Positions 1-8,615 of a stretch of DNA of 50,551 nucleotides are shown here, piece after piece; position 1 is the stretch's first letter, and the number at the start of each line of letters is the position of its first letter. The stretch is from contig VGBZ01000005.1 in NCBI GenBank assembly GCA_016870275.1, positions 1 through 50,551 on the forward strand, given 5' to 3'. This DNA comes from Actinomycetota bacterium. GTDB taxonomy: Bacteria > Actinomycetota > Acidimicrobiia > Acidimicrobiales > Microtrichaceae. The notes below the pieces were generated by a model. That model had not been told where the DNA came from. It did no database searches and saw only the letters and a program-made list of their open reading frames with translations. Position numbers and translations under genes: made by a program.

Positions 1-604
1 GGACCTGGGGCTGAACGAGTGGATCCGGGGTCTGGCTCCGGAGGGCTCCCTACTGCGCACCCTTGCAGATGCGTGGTCCTGGATCGGATCCGGGGCCCGC
101 ACCGGGCCGATCGTGCTCGTGTCCGCAGCGGTGCTCCTCGTGCTGCGGCAGTGGCGATGGGCGGTGTACCTGCTCGCATCGGCGGAGATCGGGTACCTGA
201 TCTCCGACCTCGCCAAGCTGGGAGTCGGTCGGGAGCGTCCTCCGTGGACGAACTTCGGCCCGCTCGCCGCTGGGACGTCGTTTCCGTCGGGGCACACCTT
301 CGGCGGCATCACCGCCTGGGTGGCGCTCGGCGTGGTGTTCTGCTTCCTGCTCCCCAGGGCGTGGTCGACCGTGCTGACTGGCATCTGCTGGACCATCGGC
401 CTGCTTCAGGGCCCGTCCCGACTGCTGGTCGGTGCGCACTGGGTGAGCGACGTGATGGGCAGTCTCCTGCTCGGCGGCGGATGGCTGCTCGTCGTGTCGG
501 GCGTGTGCTTGAGGTGGTGGGGGACGCCGGCTGACCCGTTGGGGTCCGCCCGGTCCTCATCGCAGTACGCCCCCTGGGACTCGAACCCAGAACCTGCGGA
601 TTAA
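1..604 (+). CDS. PAP2-family membrane phosphatase, 5' end outside the window
   Basis: This is a type 2 phosphatidic acid phosphatase-like enzyme that probably removes phosphate from a lipid phosphate or polyprenyl pyrophosphate at the membrane. The frame is open from base 2, so the true start lies upstream. All three PAP2 signatures are visible: KLGVGRERP (motif 1), PSGHT (motif 2) and SRLLVGAHWVSD (motif 3, with its catalytic His and Asp). Hydrophobic segments surround them. The frame stays open through GC-rich sequence and stops at 602-604, inside the 3' half of the convergent tRNA-Lys gene, so its last 13 codons are antisense to that tRNA. That tail (YAPWDSNPEPAD) is tRNA-derived and is unlikely to be functional. 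A second PAP2 gene lies at 49369-49944. The family call is firm; the substrate is unknown. Confidence 0.85.
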   Translation, partial: DLGLNEWIRGLAPEGSLLRTLADAWSWIGSGARTGPIVLVSAAVLLVLRQWRWAVYLLASAEIGYLISDLAKLGVGRERPPWTNFGPLAAGTSFPSGHTFGGITAWVALGVVFCFLLPRAWSTVLTGICWTIGLLQGPSRLLVGAHWVSDVMGSLLLGGGWLLVVSGVCLRWWGTPADPLGSARSSSQYAPWDSNPEPAD

Positions 605-639
605 GAGTCCGATGCTCTGACCAATTGAGCTAGAGGCGC
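566..639 (-). tRNA. tRNA-Lys (anticodon CTT)
   Basis: Read on the minus strand, this folds into a full cloverleaf. The acceptor is GCGCCTC paired with GGGGCGT, with U8-A9, a GCTC/GAGC D stem, anticodon stem TCGGA/TCCGC and loop CTCTTAA (anticodon CTT). The T arm is CTGGG-TTCGAGT-CCCAG and the discriminator base is A. CCA is not encoded (the next bases are CTG). A short GCCCGC/GCGGGC hairpin lies just upstream at 643-658, between this gene and tRNA-His; it has no T run and may be a processing or termination element. Confidence 0.95.
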
Positions 640-732
640 AGGGCCCGCCGTTGCGGGCTTACGGAGTGTAGCGACGCCCTCGGGTCCGACCGAACCGGAA
701 CTGGCGTCACCAGCACCACCGCATACGAATGG

Positions 733-808
733 GGTGACCGAGGGGATTTGAACCCCCGACCTCCAGGGCCACAACCTGGCGCTCTCACCTAGCTGAGCTA
801 CGGCCACC
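733..808 (-). tRNA. tRNA-His (anticodon GTG)
   Basis: This is a cloverleaf on the minus strand. The acceptor is GTGGCCG with CGGTCAC, the D stem GCTC/GAGC, the anticodon stem CCAGG/CCTGG and the loop TTGTGGC, giving anticodon GTG. The extra G at -1 (base 808) opposite discriminator C73 (base 733) is the hallmark of tRNA-His. CCA is encoded (bases 732-730 on the minus strand). It is probably co-transcribed with tRNA-Lys, which lies about 90 nt downstream on the same strand. Confidence 0.95.
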
Positions 809-895
809 ATGCCGGTCGCTGATCCTAGACGGTGCTGGCCGTGACCCTCGGATCGTGAGTCGCTGAGGGGGCTCCGTGCGAGAATCAGTGTGCAG

Positions 896-969
896 GCCCT
901 CGTAGCTCAGCTGGATAGAGCAGCGGACTTCTAATCCGCCGGTCGCAGGTTCGAATCCTGCCGAGGGCG
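896..969 (+). tRNA. tRNA-Arg (anticodon TCT)
   Basis: This is a plus-strand cloverleaf with acceptor GCCCTCG/CGAGGGC, D stem GCTC/GAGC, anticodon stem GCGGA/TCCGC and loop CTTCTAA (anticodon TCT, reading AGA/AGG). The T arm is GCAGG-TTCGAAT-CCTGC, the discriminator is G, and CCA is encoded at 970-972. It is divergent from tRNA-His, with 87 nt between them. The 192 nt from here to the ferritin-like gene holds only that gene's promoter. Confidence 0.95.
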
Positions 970-1152
970 CCACTCGTCGACTGTTGGTTCGCAGGGAACG
1001 TCGTGCCGATGCGTCACGACGGCGGCGACGCCCAGCGTGCTGCCAAGCTCGCGGGTGGTGTCGTTCATCGCCGACCCTCGGCCTTCTCTCGGGGAGTGAG
1101 CCGAGACTGGATTCGGTCGCCGGCGCCGCGACGTCCGGCGACGGGTTCGGGA

Positions 1153-1158
1153 TAGGTT
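1153..1158 (+). promoter_or_regulatory. Leaderless-type -10 hexamer for the ferritin-like gene
   Basis: TAGGTT ends 6 nt before the ATG at 1165. This spacing places the predicted transcription start at or next to the start codon, and no Shine-Dalgarno-like sequence is present. The same TAnnnT-N6-start pattern recurs across the window. Confidence 0.55.
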
Positions 1159-1164
1159 CAGGAA

Positions 1165-1650
1165 ATGGACGAACTTGAGGACTTCTACACTGCCAACGCC
1201 CGCTTGGGTGGTGTCGCCACGCTCGACGTGGAGTCGATGTGGGCGGTGTTCCGTCTGGAGCGGACCGGCCACGAGTTCTACGTGGGCCTCGCCGAGCGGA
1301 TCGACCATCCGGAGGCGGCCGAGCTGCTCCGTCGCAACGGGACCGAGGAACTGGCGCACGCCCGCAGGATCCTGAAGGCGATCGGACTGACGCTGCGCGA
1401 GGAGGTCGAGCCATCCGAGGAACAGCTGGCGACCCACCCGGTACCGCTGCCCGATGCAGTCGATGCCGACCTGCTGGCGCTCGTCGTGGCCGGGGAGCAG
1501 CAGGCCGACGCCGGATACCAGGCATGGGCCGATCAGGTCGACGATCCGGAGGTCGCCAAGCTGCTCCGTCTCAACGGGCGGGAGGAGACGATCCACGCCG
1601 AGCGGGTCGCCCGGGCAGTGGAGCTGATGCAGGCGGCGGCCACTGACTGA
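1165..1650 (+). CDS. Ferritin-like/rubrerythrin-type diiron protein
   Basis: This is a 161-residue, largely helical cytoplasmic protein with two copies of a ferritin-like half. E62-x-x-H65 (EELAH) and E141-x-x-H144 (EETIH) are the two ExxH metal-binding motifs; E32/E37 and E111 are candidates for the other carboxylate ligands. There is no rubredoxin-like Cys4 tail, so it resembles the short erythrin or ferritin-like domain proteins linked to peroxide or iron handling. It starts at an ATG 6 nt after a TAGGTT hexamer and stands alone, convergent with sbcC. The fold call is good; the actual substrate (iron storage, peroxide, or another role) is unknown. Confidence 0.75.
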   Translation: MDELEDFYTANARLGGVATLDVESMWAVFRLERTGHEFYVGLAERIDHPEAAELLRRNGTEELAHARRILKAIGLTLREEVEPSEEQLATHPVPLPDAVDADLLALVVAGEQQADAGYQAWADQVDDPEVAKLLRLNGREETIHAERVARAVELMQAAATD

Positions 1651-1671
1651 CCGGAGCGCTCCGCATCGTGC

Positions 1672-4600
1672 TCAGGGGAGCACGGTCAGCCGGGAGCCCC
1701 GACCGTCGGGTCGTCGCTCCACCTGGATGCCGACGTGGAGCCGTTCCTTCATGGCCTCGACGTGGGTGATGACCCCGATGGTGCGACCGGTGGCGTGCAG
1801 CGACTGGAGTGTCTCGATCGCATCGTCCAGGGCGTCGGGGTCGAGTGCGCCGAAGCCCTCATCTACGAACAGGGCTTCGAAGCGGTGTCCGCTGCCAGTG
1901 CCGCCCTGACTGACCACGTCGGCCAGCCCGAGGGCGAGGGCGAGTGAGGCCTGGAACTGTTCGCCGCCGGAGAGCGATGCGGTGCTTCGGCCCTGCCCGG
2001 TCTCGGCGTCGAACACCTCCAGGCCCAGGCCCTGCGACCTTCGCGCATCGCTGGTATCCGGTCGGACTCCGAGGGAGTACCGGCCGTTCGTCATCGCGCG
2101 GAGGTGCTCGTTCGCCGCCCGGGTCACCCGCTCCAGCTCCCGTGCCAGGATCCACCGCTTGAGGGGGATCTTCGGGCCCCCGCCGTCCTTGCAGACGGTG
2201 TGGGCGCGGGACAGGAGCTCGAGCGTCTCGCGTGTGCCGGCGGACCCGGCCTCGACATCGGCGTGACGATCGAGCGCATCCTGGGTCCGGTCCAGCGCAG
2301 ACCGGACCTGGTGCAGCCGGTTGCGGAGCCGCTCTGCGATTGCAGCGAGCCGCTGGTTGGTCGACTCGGCGGCCTCCACGTCGGGCCGCTCCTCGGGAAC
2401 TCCCTGCTCCTCGAGCGTCTCGAGTCTGCCGGTGCACCTGGTGATCTCGGTGGTGACGGTCTCGAGTGCCTGGAGCAGCCGGCCCTCGACCTCGATGTCG
2501 ATGACGACGGCCTGTGCGTCAGCGGCGGAGGCGAACCCGCTGCGCTCGAGCGCATCGGCCGCCCGCGCCGCAGCCTCCTGGTGGGCGCCGGTGGCGACCC
2601 GTACCTCGTTGGCCGCGTTCTCGAGCGGAGGGACGAGTCTGTCGAGCCCGGCGAGGTGCCCGGTGAGCGACTCGACCTCGGCTCGATCGATGTCCGCTGC
2701 GTTGATGCGAGCGTTCTCAACGGTGCTGGTGTGCGTCTCCCGCTGGCGGTCGACCTCGGTCAATCGGCCGGTGGTGTCCGTCGCCGCCAGCACCGCCTCG
2801 GTTCGCCGCTTCTCCACCGCCTGACGTTCCTCGGTGAGCTTCGCCTGCTCGGACTTGGCCCGTTCCGCCGCTTCCACTGCCGCCTTGGCGTCGGCGAGGC
2901 TGACCTCGAGTTCGTCCACGGTTCGGGTTGCGGCCTCGCCGAGCTCGACGGTGATGCGCCGCTCCTCGATCTCAGCGTCCTGACGGACGCGTACTGCCGC
3001 GTCCCTGGCCGATGCGGCGGCATCCAGGTCGGTCTGGTCGACCGGCTCGTCACCGGACGAGGTGGCCGGCTCCGGATGGTCACGACTCCCGCAGACGGGG
3101 CACGGCTCGTCGGCGATGAGTCCGGCCGCCAGTCGGGGCGCCGATGTCGCCACGAAACGGCCGAGCACCTCGGCGTGGACGGCGGTCAACCTGCTTGCCT
3201 CGTTGGTGGCCTCGACTGCGCGGACCCGGGCCTCATCCAGATCGCGTCGGGCGGTGATCGCCGACTCGGCGACCGTGACCTGTTGCTCCAGCATCGCGAG
3301 GTCGGCGACCTGAGCTGCGAGTGGAATGAGCAGCTCGTCGATGACGGTCAGCCGATTCTGATCGGCGTCGACCTGCTGCTGGTGTCGGGCCACCTCCTGG
3401 GCGAGGAGCTCCCGGTTCCGGTCGGACTGCTCGAGTTCGGCGATCGCCTGGTCCAAGGCCGCGAGCGCTGCGACCTGGGCCCGGTGCTGGTTGCGGAGCC
3501 CGTCGAGGAGTTCGCGGGTCGCCTCGGGGGAGCCGTCCGTCGGCATCGCTCCGAGATCGAGCAGGATCCGATCGATGGGTTCGCGGGCGAGACGCACCTG
3601 CTCCTCGGAGTTCGTCAACGCATCGGATGCTGCTCGGGCGGAGACGGTGGCATCGACGACGGGTCGGGCGTGCTGTGATCGCCGGGCCCGCTCAGCGCCC
3701 TCTTCGGCATCGGGGCGTTGGCTGCGGAGTCCTTCGATCTGGGCGCCGAGGGTCACTGCCTGGTCGAATCGATCCGCCGCCGACTGGGCATGGCTCAGCG
3801 CGGCGGCGGCGTTCGTCGCTGCGTCCGCCGCTGCTGCGTCCTCCTGCTCGAGGTCGGCCAGGGCCGGTTCCGTGGCCACGAGTCTCGAGCGGAGATCCAG
3901 TGGGTCGAGGTCGGCGGTCGCCTGATCGACTGGTGCGGGCTCGTCGTCCTCGGGATCCGAGTCCGCTGCGCCGACCGATTCACCCGGTTTGCTCGGTTCG
4001 TCGTCGGCATCAGCGGCCGTGTGGTCTGCACCCGATGCGTCCTCTGGGTCGGCTGGTTCCCGCAGCGACGTCTCGGCCAGGTCGAGTTCGCGTGCGGCTG
4101 CGCTGAGGTGGGACCGGAGTTCCCGATCCGCGTCGTCGACCGAACTGCTCGCCTCGTCGGCCCGCCGCTTGAGCTCGTCGACGATCACGTCGAAGAGACG
4201 TCCGTCGAAGAGTTGCTCGAGCAGGGCCTCCCGGTCCTTCGAGTCGGCGAGGAGGAACTCGGTCACCTTCGCCTGCGGGAGGAGCACGACCCGCTGGAAC
4301 TGGCTGGCGCTCAGGCCCACGAGCTCCTTGATCTTCGCATCCACGTTGGTGACCCCGGTAGCGACCGGTTCCGTCGAGTCGTCACCGACGATGGTCAGGT
4401 GCGCATTGGTGCGTTCGGTCACGAACTCGGCCGAGGCGTTCTTCCCCCGCCGCTCCTGTGTCGGAACCCGTTCGACGATGTAGGTCTCGTCGCCGACCCG
4501 GAACGTGAGTTTGACCTCGGTCCGGATACCGCGCTCCGCATGGTGCGATCTGATCTCAGCGGAGCTCTTGAGGGGCATGGACCCGTAGAGCGCGTAGCTC

Positions 4601-4743
4601 ATGGCGTCCAGGATGGTGGTCTTGCCGGTGCCGGTGTCCCCGGCCACGACGAACAGGCCGCAGTGTTCCAGGGTGGTGAGGTCGACCTCGACCCGCTCGG
4701 GATAGGGGCCGAACGCCTGGAACTCGATCCGCAGCGGCCTCAC
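1672..4743 (-). CDS. sbcC: SbcC: SMC-like ATPase subunit of the SbcCD nuclease
   Basis: SbcC (Rad50-like) pairs with SbcD (Mre11-like) to open DNA hairpins and process double-strand ends. The 1,023-residue product has Walker A GDTGTGKTT (residues 35-43, K41) at the N terminus, long Ala/Glu/Arg-rich coiled coils, a central zinc hook CPVC near residue 547, the ABC signature SLSGGEQFQASLALALGL and Walker B ALFVDEGFGALD near the C terminus. An Asp/Glu/Pro/Ala-rich, low-complexity stretch at about residues 225-280 is an insertion into the first coiled coil. The ATG overlaps the sbcD stop by 4 bp (ATGA), so the pair is translationally coupled. The length is normal for the family. Confidence 0.95.
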   Translation of the reverse strand: MRPLRIEFQAFGPYPERVEVDLTTLEHCGLFVVAGDTGTGKTTILDAMSYALYGSMPLKSSAEIRSHHAERGIRTEVKLTFRVGDETYIVERVPTQERRGKNASAEFVTERTNAHLTIVGDDSTEPVATGVTNVDAKIKELVGLSASQFQRVVLLPQAKVTEFLLADSKDREALLEQLFDGRLFDVIVDELKRRADEASSSVDDADRELRSHLSAAARELDLAETSLREPADPEDASGADHTAADADDEPSKPGESVGAADSDPEDDEPAPVDQATADLDPLDLRSRLVATEPALADLEQEDAAAADAATNAAAALSHAQSAADRFDQAVTLGAQIEGLRSQRPDAEEGAERARRSQHARPVVDATVSARAASDALTNSEEQVRLAREPIDRILLDLGAMPTDGSPEATRELLDGLRNQHRAQVAALAALDQAIAELEQSDRNRELLAQEVARHQQQVDADQNRLTVIDELLIPLAAQVADLAMLEQQVTVAESAITARRDLDEARVRAVEATNEASRLTAVHAEVLGRFVATSAPRLAAGLIADEPCPVCGSRDHPEPATSSGDEPVDQTDLDAAASARDAAVRVRQDAEIEERRITVELGEAATRTVDELEVSLADAKAAVEAAERAKSEQAKLTEERQAVEKRRTEAVLAATDTTGRLTEVDRQRETHTSTVENARINAADIDRAEVESLTGHLAGLDRLVPPLENAANEVRVATGAHQEAAARAADALERSGFASAADAQAVVIDIEVEGRLLQALETVTTEITRCTGRLETLEEQGVPEERPDVEAAESTNQRLAAIAERLRNRLHQVRSALDRTQDALDRHADVEAGSAGTRETLELLSRAHTVCKDGGGPKIPLKRWILARELERVTRAANEHLRAMTNGRYSLGVRPDTSDARRSQGLGLEVFDAETGQGRSTASLSGGEQFQASLALALGLADVVSQGGTGSGHRFEALFVDEGFGALDPDALDDAIETLQSLHATGRTIGVITHVEAMKERLHVGIQVERRPDGRGSRLTVLP

Positions 4744-5954
4744 TGCTCGACCGCCTGGACACTCGTTGCGACCACATCGGTCAGGAGCTCGAGGACCGCC
4801 CCCGTAGGGGGTGATCCCTCGGCGGCCTCCCAGAAGCTGGACACCGCCTGCAGGGGAGGCACCTCTCGGATGTTCTCGGGTGCGGGGCCGGGCCCGTGGC
4901 CGTCGGCCACCGGAGCGAGTCGGACCTCGACGACGAACGGGTAGACGTCGAGCAGTCTGGCCTTCGCCTCCCTCACTGTCTCGCGATCGGTCACGGTGGC
5001 CTGCACGAAGCCGTTGTGTGCCTCGGGGAACCTGCCCGGTTCGAGGAGTTCATCGATCGTCCCGCTGATCCGGTGGACCGCCCGTCCGACCGGGACGGGC
5101 ACCTGCTCCACGGTGCAGGTGCCGTCAGTGGCCAGGTCGACGATGGTCACCGACTTCGGGTGGTCCTCGGAGAACGAGTAGGGGAGCGGCGTGCCCGAGT
5201 AGCGGACGTGTCCACCGTCGACCGGGACGTCCTGCGGGCGGTGGAGGTGACCGAGCGCGGTGTAGGAGAACCCGGAGAACAACTCCGCCCCGACCTGTCC
5301 GGTTCCTCCGACCTCGAGGCGACGCTCGGACGCGGACTCCGCCCCGCCGGCGACGAACGCATGGGCGACGGCGAGCGAGCGGCCGCACGTGAGGCCCGGC
5401 CGGGCGAGCGCCACGGCGTCGGTCAGTACCGACGCGTGCGTCCGTCGACTCCGGCGACGGAGCAGGACGTCCACGTCGACGTCCTCGGAGTCGCCGTGCT
5501 CGTCGGTGTCCCGGGCGGCGGGGTCCGTGCCGAATCCGTCGGGGGCGATCTGTGGGTGGAGGAACGGGAGGAGCACCAGGTCGAGCGGACCGTCCGATGC
5601 GGGCAACGGGATGACCTCGCCGATCCGGTCGTATCCGCCGCGGAGCAGCAGTCCGCTCTGGTCGAGCAGCTCGGAGTAGGCGGCGACCCGGTCGGCCGCG
5701 TCGTGGTTCCCCGTGATCGCGACGACCTTGGCGCGGGTGGCGAGCAGGCGGCGAACCGTGTCCCGGAACAGGTCGATCGACTCCGTCGGGGCGATGGCCC
5801 GGTCGTAGATGTCACCGGCGATCACCACCAGTTCGCAGCCCTGCTCGCCGACCAACTTCACGAACCAGTCGCAGAACCGGGCCTGGTCGTCACGGAGCGA
5901 CACCTCGCCGAACGAACGGCCCAGGTGCCAGTCGCTGGTGTGCGCAATCCTCAC
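4740..5954 (-). CDS. sbcD: SbcD: Mre11-like exonuclease subunit of SbcCD
   Basis: This is the metallophosphoesterase nuclease that works with SbcC on double-strand breaks and hairpins. The N terminus carries the Mre11 metal motifs in order: HTSDWHLGR, VIAGDIYDR and ITGNHDAADR, followed by ALGHLHRPQ. The frame is open further upstream to 6062, but that extension is low-complexity. The conserved family N terminus (VRIAHTSDWHLG) begins at the GTG at 5952-5954, which is chosen as the start (404 residues). This GTG overlaps the stop of a short upstream reading frame (5951-5995). It is divergent from the ABC exporter gene at 6182. Confidence 0.92.
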   Translation of the reverse strand: MRIAHTSDWHLGRSFGEVSLRDDQARFCDWFVKLVGEQGCELVVIAGDIYDRAIAPTESIDLFRDTVRRLLATRAKVVAITGNHDAADRVAAYSELLDQSGLLLRGGYDRIGEVIPLPASDGPLDLVLLPFLHPQIAPDGFGTDPAARDTDEHGDSEDVDVDVLLRRRSRRTHASVLTDAVALARPGLTCGRSLAVAHAFVAGGAESASERRLEVGGTGQVGAELFSGFSYTALGHLHRPQDVPVDGGHVRYSGTPLPYSFSEDHPKSVTIVDLATDGTCTVEQVPVPVGRAVHRISGTIDELLEPGRFPEAHNGFVQATVTDRETVREAKARLLDVYPFVVEVRLAPVADGHGPGPAPENIREVPPLQAVSSFWEAAEGSPPTGAVLELLTDVVATSVQAVEQ

Positions 5955-5995
5955 GGCGCGGTCGCCGGTTGCTCGCCCTGGTGCTTCATCTCCAC
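5951..5995 (-). CDS. Possible 14-codon leader peptide upstream of sbcD
   Basis: On the minus strand a TAGCGT hexamer (6009-6004) lies 8 nt before a GTG at 5995. From there a 14-codon frame (VEMKHQGEQPATAP) runs to a TGA at 5953-5951, which overlaps the sbcD GTG at 5954-5952 (GTGA). If the mRNA starts at or near 5995, ribosomes would enter sbcD by stop-start coupling. There is no in-frame sbcD start at the expected transcript 5' end. The peptide resembles no family I know; the evidence is only architecture. Confidence 0.3.
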   Translation of the reverse strand: MEMKHQGEQPATAP

Positions 5996-6181
5996 GAGTG
6001 CGGACGCTACTCGGGGGGTGGGACAGCATCGCCGGACGGAATTGTGGCGGTGGACCGCTCATTCGGCTGAGCGGTCGAACTGCACGCGGGCTCCGATTGG
6101 CACGTTTCCCGACGTTGCCGTGTCCGGCGTCGCGGTGGCCGGCGTTTGTGAGGCCCGTTGTGAGCGGGGAGACTGCTCGCA

Positions 6182-7831
6182 GTGCCAGAGATCCCCCTGA
6201 GTGTCACCAGCGATGCCGCCGTGGTGGCGCCGCAATCCAACGTCACGGCGTTGCGTACCGCCCGGCGTCGGCGGGAACTCGGAGGCCGGGACTGGGGTGA
6301 GCTCGCCTACCGGGTCTACACGACGTCGCTGGGTGCGCTGGTGGCCGTGGTGTTCCTGTCCGGCCTGGTCGGCGACGATCGCCTCGATCCGGAGCAGGCG
6401 GCATCGCTCGTCGACCGACTGCCTACGTGGATCGCCGTCCTCGGCGCCGTGGTCGTCGCGCTCGGGGTTCGTTCGGGTCGACGCGGCGGCCCGGTGGCGC
6501 TCGAGCTCCCCGACGTGTTCCACCTCCTCCTCGCACCCGTGTCCCGAGGCGGGGTGCTCCGACGGCCGGTCGCCTCGCTGGTCATCTACCGGGTGGGCGG
6601 TGCTGCGATCGTCGGAGGTCTGGCCGGGTCGCTCGTGGACCAACGACTCGACGGCCCGGCCGCCCCGTGGGTGTTCTCCGGCGGTGTCGCCGGTGCCACC
6701 CTGGCGGCGCTCGTCCTGGGTGCGGCGCTCGTCGCCGGGAGCCGCCGCATCCCCGGGTTGCTCCTCACCGCCGTGGCGTGGTTGCTGGTCGCTTGGTCGG
6801 TCGCTGCTGCGCTGGTCGATGGCATCCCGACGTCGCCGTTCGCCGCCGTGGGTGACCTGTTGGTCTGGCCCGAGCAGTCCGCCCCGTTGGCGCTGTTGGC
6901 GATCCCGGCCGCAGTCGCCCTGGTCGTCCTCGGCGCCCTCGGCATCGGCGGCCTGTCGATCGAGTTGGCGGTCCGGCGGACGGCACTCGTCGGTCAACTC
7001 CGCTTCGCCGTCACCCAGCAGGACGTGCGTGCTGTGGTCCTGCTGCGGCGGCAGCTCGCCTCGGAGCACCACCGACGCCGTTCGTGGATCCCGCGGCTTC
7101 CGCAGGGGCTCGCCGACCGGGCGCCGGTCCTGGCCCGTGATCTGGCCAGCACCGGCCGGTGGCCGCTGCGGCGGGTGGTTCGCGTCCTCGTTGCCGGACT
7201 GATCGCTGCGTTCGCCGCCCGAGGGGTGTGGTCAGGCACGACGCCGCTCATCGTCGTCGCCGGATTGGCCACCTATCTGGTGGGACTCGATGCGCTCGAG
7301 CCACTCGCCCAGGAGATCGACCACCCCACGCTCCCTGAGTCCATGCCGGAGTGGCGCGGGAAGCTGGCGGTGCAGCACCTGCTCGGGCCGACGATCATCG
7401 TGTTCATCGTCGGGCTGCTCGCCGGAACGGTGGCGGTGGGCGTGGGCCCTTCGTCCGAGGGGTGGGAGGTCCTCGCCGCTGTGCTCGTGCCGGTGGTGCT
7501 GACTGCGGTCACGGGTGCGGCGATCACCGTGATCGGTGACCAGCCGACCGCCGCACCCGACGTCGGTCTGGCACAACCGGAGGTGGCCGGTCCACGTCTG
7601 CTGATGCGCCTGGCGTGGCCGCCGCTCGTGGCCGTGATCGGCTTCGTTCCGCTCCTCGTGGCCCGGTCTGCGGCGGCCGATCAGGTTCCGCTGCTCGGCC
7701 CGACACTCGCCGTCTCCGCTCCGGTGGTGGCGCTGGCGCTCGCTATCGCCGGGTGGGCGCGGTTCCGTGATGACATCCACCGGGCGATCGCCGAGTCGAC
7801 CGGAGCGTCGAGTGCCGGAGGTGCCGCATGA
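6182..7831 (+). CDS. Multi-spanning membrane protein, probable ABC exporter permease
   Basis: This is a 549-residue integral membrane protein with roughly ten to twelve hydrophobic segments (for example near residues 45-62, 78-97, 130-147 and 158-180) and a positively charged loop in the middle. It has no enzyme motif. It starts at a GTG preceded by GGGGAG about 10 nt upstream and overlaps the next gene, an ABC ATPase, by ATGA, so the two are one transcription and translation unit. This is the usual layout of a one-permease ABC-2-like exporter. I cannot assign a substrate. The start could be a few codons later, because the first 28 residues are hydrophilic. Confidence 0.65.
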   Translation: MPEIPLSVTSDAAVVAPQSNVTALRTARRRRELGGRDWGELAYRVYTTSLGALVAVVFLSGLVGDDRLDPEQAASLVDRLPTWIAVLGAVVVALGVRSGRRGGPVALELPDVFHLLLAPVSRGGVLRRPVASLVIYRVGGAAIVGGLAGSLVDQRLDGPAAPWVFSGGVAGATLAALVLGAALVAGSRRIPGLLLTAVAWLLVAWSVAAALVDGIPTSPFAAVGDLLVWPEQSAPLALLAIPAAVALVVLGALGIGGLSIELAVRRTALVGQLRFAVTQQDVRAVVLLRRQLASEHHRRRSWIPRLPQGLADRAPVLARDLASTGRWPLRRVVRVLVAGLIAAFAARGVWSGTTPLIVVAGLATYLVGLDALEPLAQEIDHPTLPESMPEWRGKLAVQHLLGPTIIVFIVGLLAGTVAVGVGPSSEGWEVLAAVLVPVVLTAVTGAAITVIGDQPTAAPDVGLAQPEVAGPRLLMRLAWPPLVAVIGFVPLLVARSAAADQVPLLGPTLAVSAPVVALALAIAGWARFRDDIHRAIAESTGASSAGGAA

Positions 7832-8523
7832 GTTCCGATGAGATCGCCGTGAGCGTCGAGGAGTTGTCGAAGCGATACGGCGACGTCGATGCCCTGGCGC
7901 CGCTCGACCTGGAGGTTCCGGCGGGCGAGTCGGTTGTGCTGGTCGGCCACAACGGCTCCGGCAAGTCCACTCTCCTCGGGATGCTCGCAGGAGTGTTGGA
8001 GCCGACTGAGGGAACTGCGGCGATCCACGGCTGCACCGTCGACTCGATCGCAGCGCGGCGTCACCGCTCCTGGCTCCCCGACACCCCCGTGCTCTACGAC
8101 GACCTGAGCGTCCGGGAGCACCTCGAGTACGTGAGTCGACTGCACGGTGACTGTGACGAGGCGGTCAACGACGACCTCGTGGAGCGGCTCGGGCTCGTCG
8201 ACCGCTACGACGATCTCCCGTCGCAGTTCAGCCGGGGTCTGCGGCAGAAGACTGCGATCGCCGTGGCGTTCTGTCGGCCCTTCAGCGTCTTGCTCGTCGA
8301 CGAGCCCTTCGTCGGACTCGACGCCGCCGGCCGGTCCGCCATGTTGGAGTTGCTCGCCGAGAGCGTCGACAACGGTGCCTCGGTCGTCGTTGCGACCCAT
8401 GATCCAGCGGTGATCGAGCGGTTCGAGCGGGGAGTGGTGCTCGAGAACGGTGTGTTGGTCCACGACGGGCCGGCGGGTTCTGTTCACGAGTACCTCACGG
8501 TCGACGATCGCCGGAGCGGCTGA
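7828..8523 (+). CDS. ABC transporter ATP-binding protein
   Basis: This 231-residue nucleotide-binding subunit would power the membrane protein encoded just upstream. Walker A is GHNGSGKST (residues 40-48), Walker B is VLLVDEPFVGLD and the H-loop is ATHDPA. The signature motif reads FSRGLRQK rather than LSGGQ, a pattern seen in CcmA/NatA-type exporter ATPases. The ATG overlaps the permease stop (ATGA). No further transporter genes follow. Confidence 0.92.
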   Translation: MSSDEIAVSVEELSKRYGDVDALAPLDLEVPAGESVVLVGHNGSGKSTLLGMLAGVLEPTEGTAAIHGCTVDSIAARRHRSWLPDTPVLYDDLSVREHLEYVSRLHGDCDEAVNDDLVERLGLVDRYDDLPSQFSRGLRQKTAIAVAFCRPFSVLLVDEPFVGLDAAGRSAMLELLAESVDNGASVVVATHDPAVIERFERGVVLENGVLVHDGPAGSVHEYLTVDDRRSG

Positions 8524-8603
8524 GTTCTCCCGCTCCGCTGGCGAGTACCCGAGGGTGAGGCCGCAGCGGGGACCACCGCCGAGACCAAGTGCATGAACGC
8601 TGT

Positions 8604-8609
8604 TAATCT
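8604..8609 (+). promoter_or_regulatory. Leaderless-type -10 hexamer for the flavoprotein gene
   Basis: TAATCT ends 6 nt before the GTG at 8616. No ribosome-binding site is visible, so a leaderless transcript is predicted. Confidence 0.5.
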
Positions 8610-8615
8610 CTGAAC

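Noticed and set aside
601-810. Minus-strand open frame of 69 codons over the Lys/His tRNA genes (starts VAVAQLGESARL)
   Set aside because: It is a translation of the tRNA-His and tRNA-Lys sequences; such peptides are a known annotation artefact.
785-1596. Two long minus-strand frames ending in or crossing tRNA-Arg
   Set aside because: They contain translated tRNA antisense (APSAGFEPATGG and RPRQDSNLRPAD) and otherwise lie opposite the ferritin-like gene; both are shadows of high-GC DNA.
2104-3678. Plus-strand open frame of 524 codons opposite sbcC
   Set aside because: It has no family motif and low-complexity composition, and the minus strand carries an unmistakable SbcC; long antisense frames are expected at this GC content.
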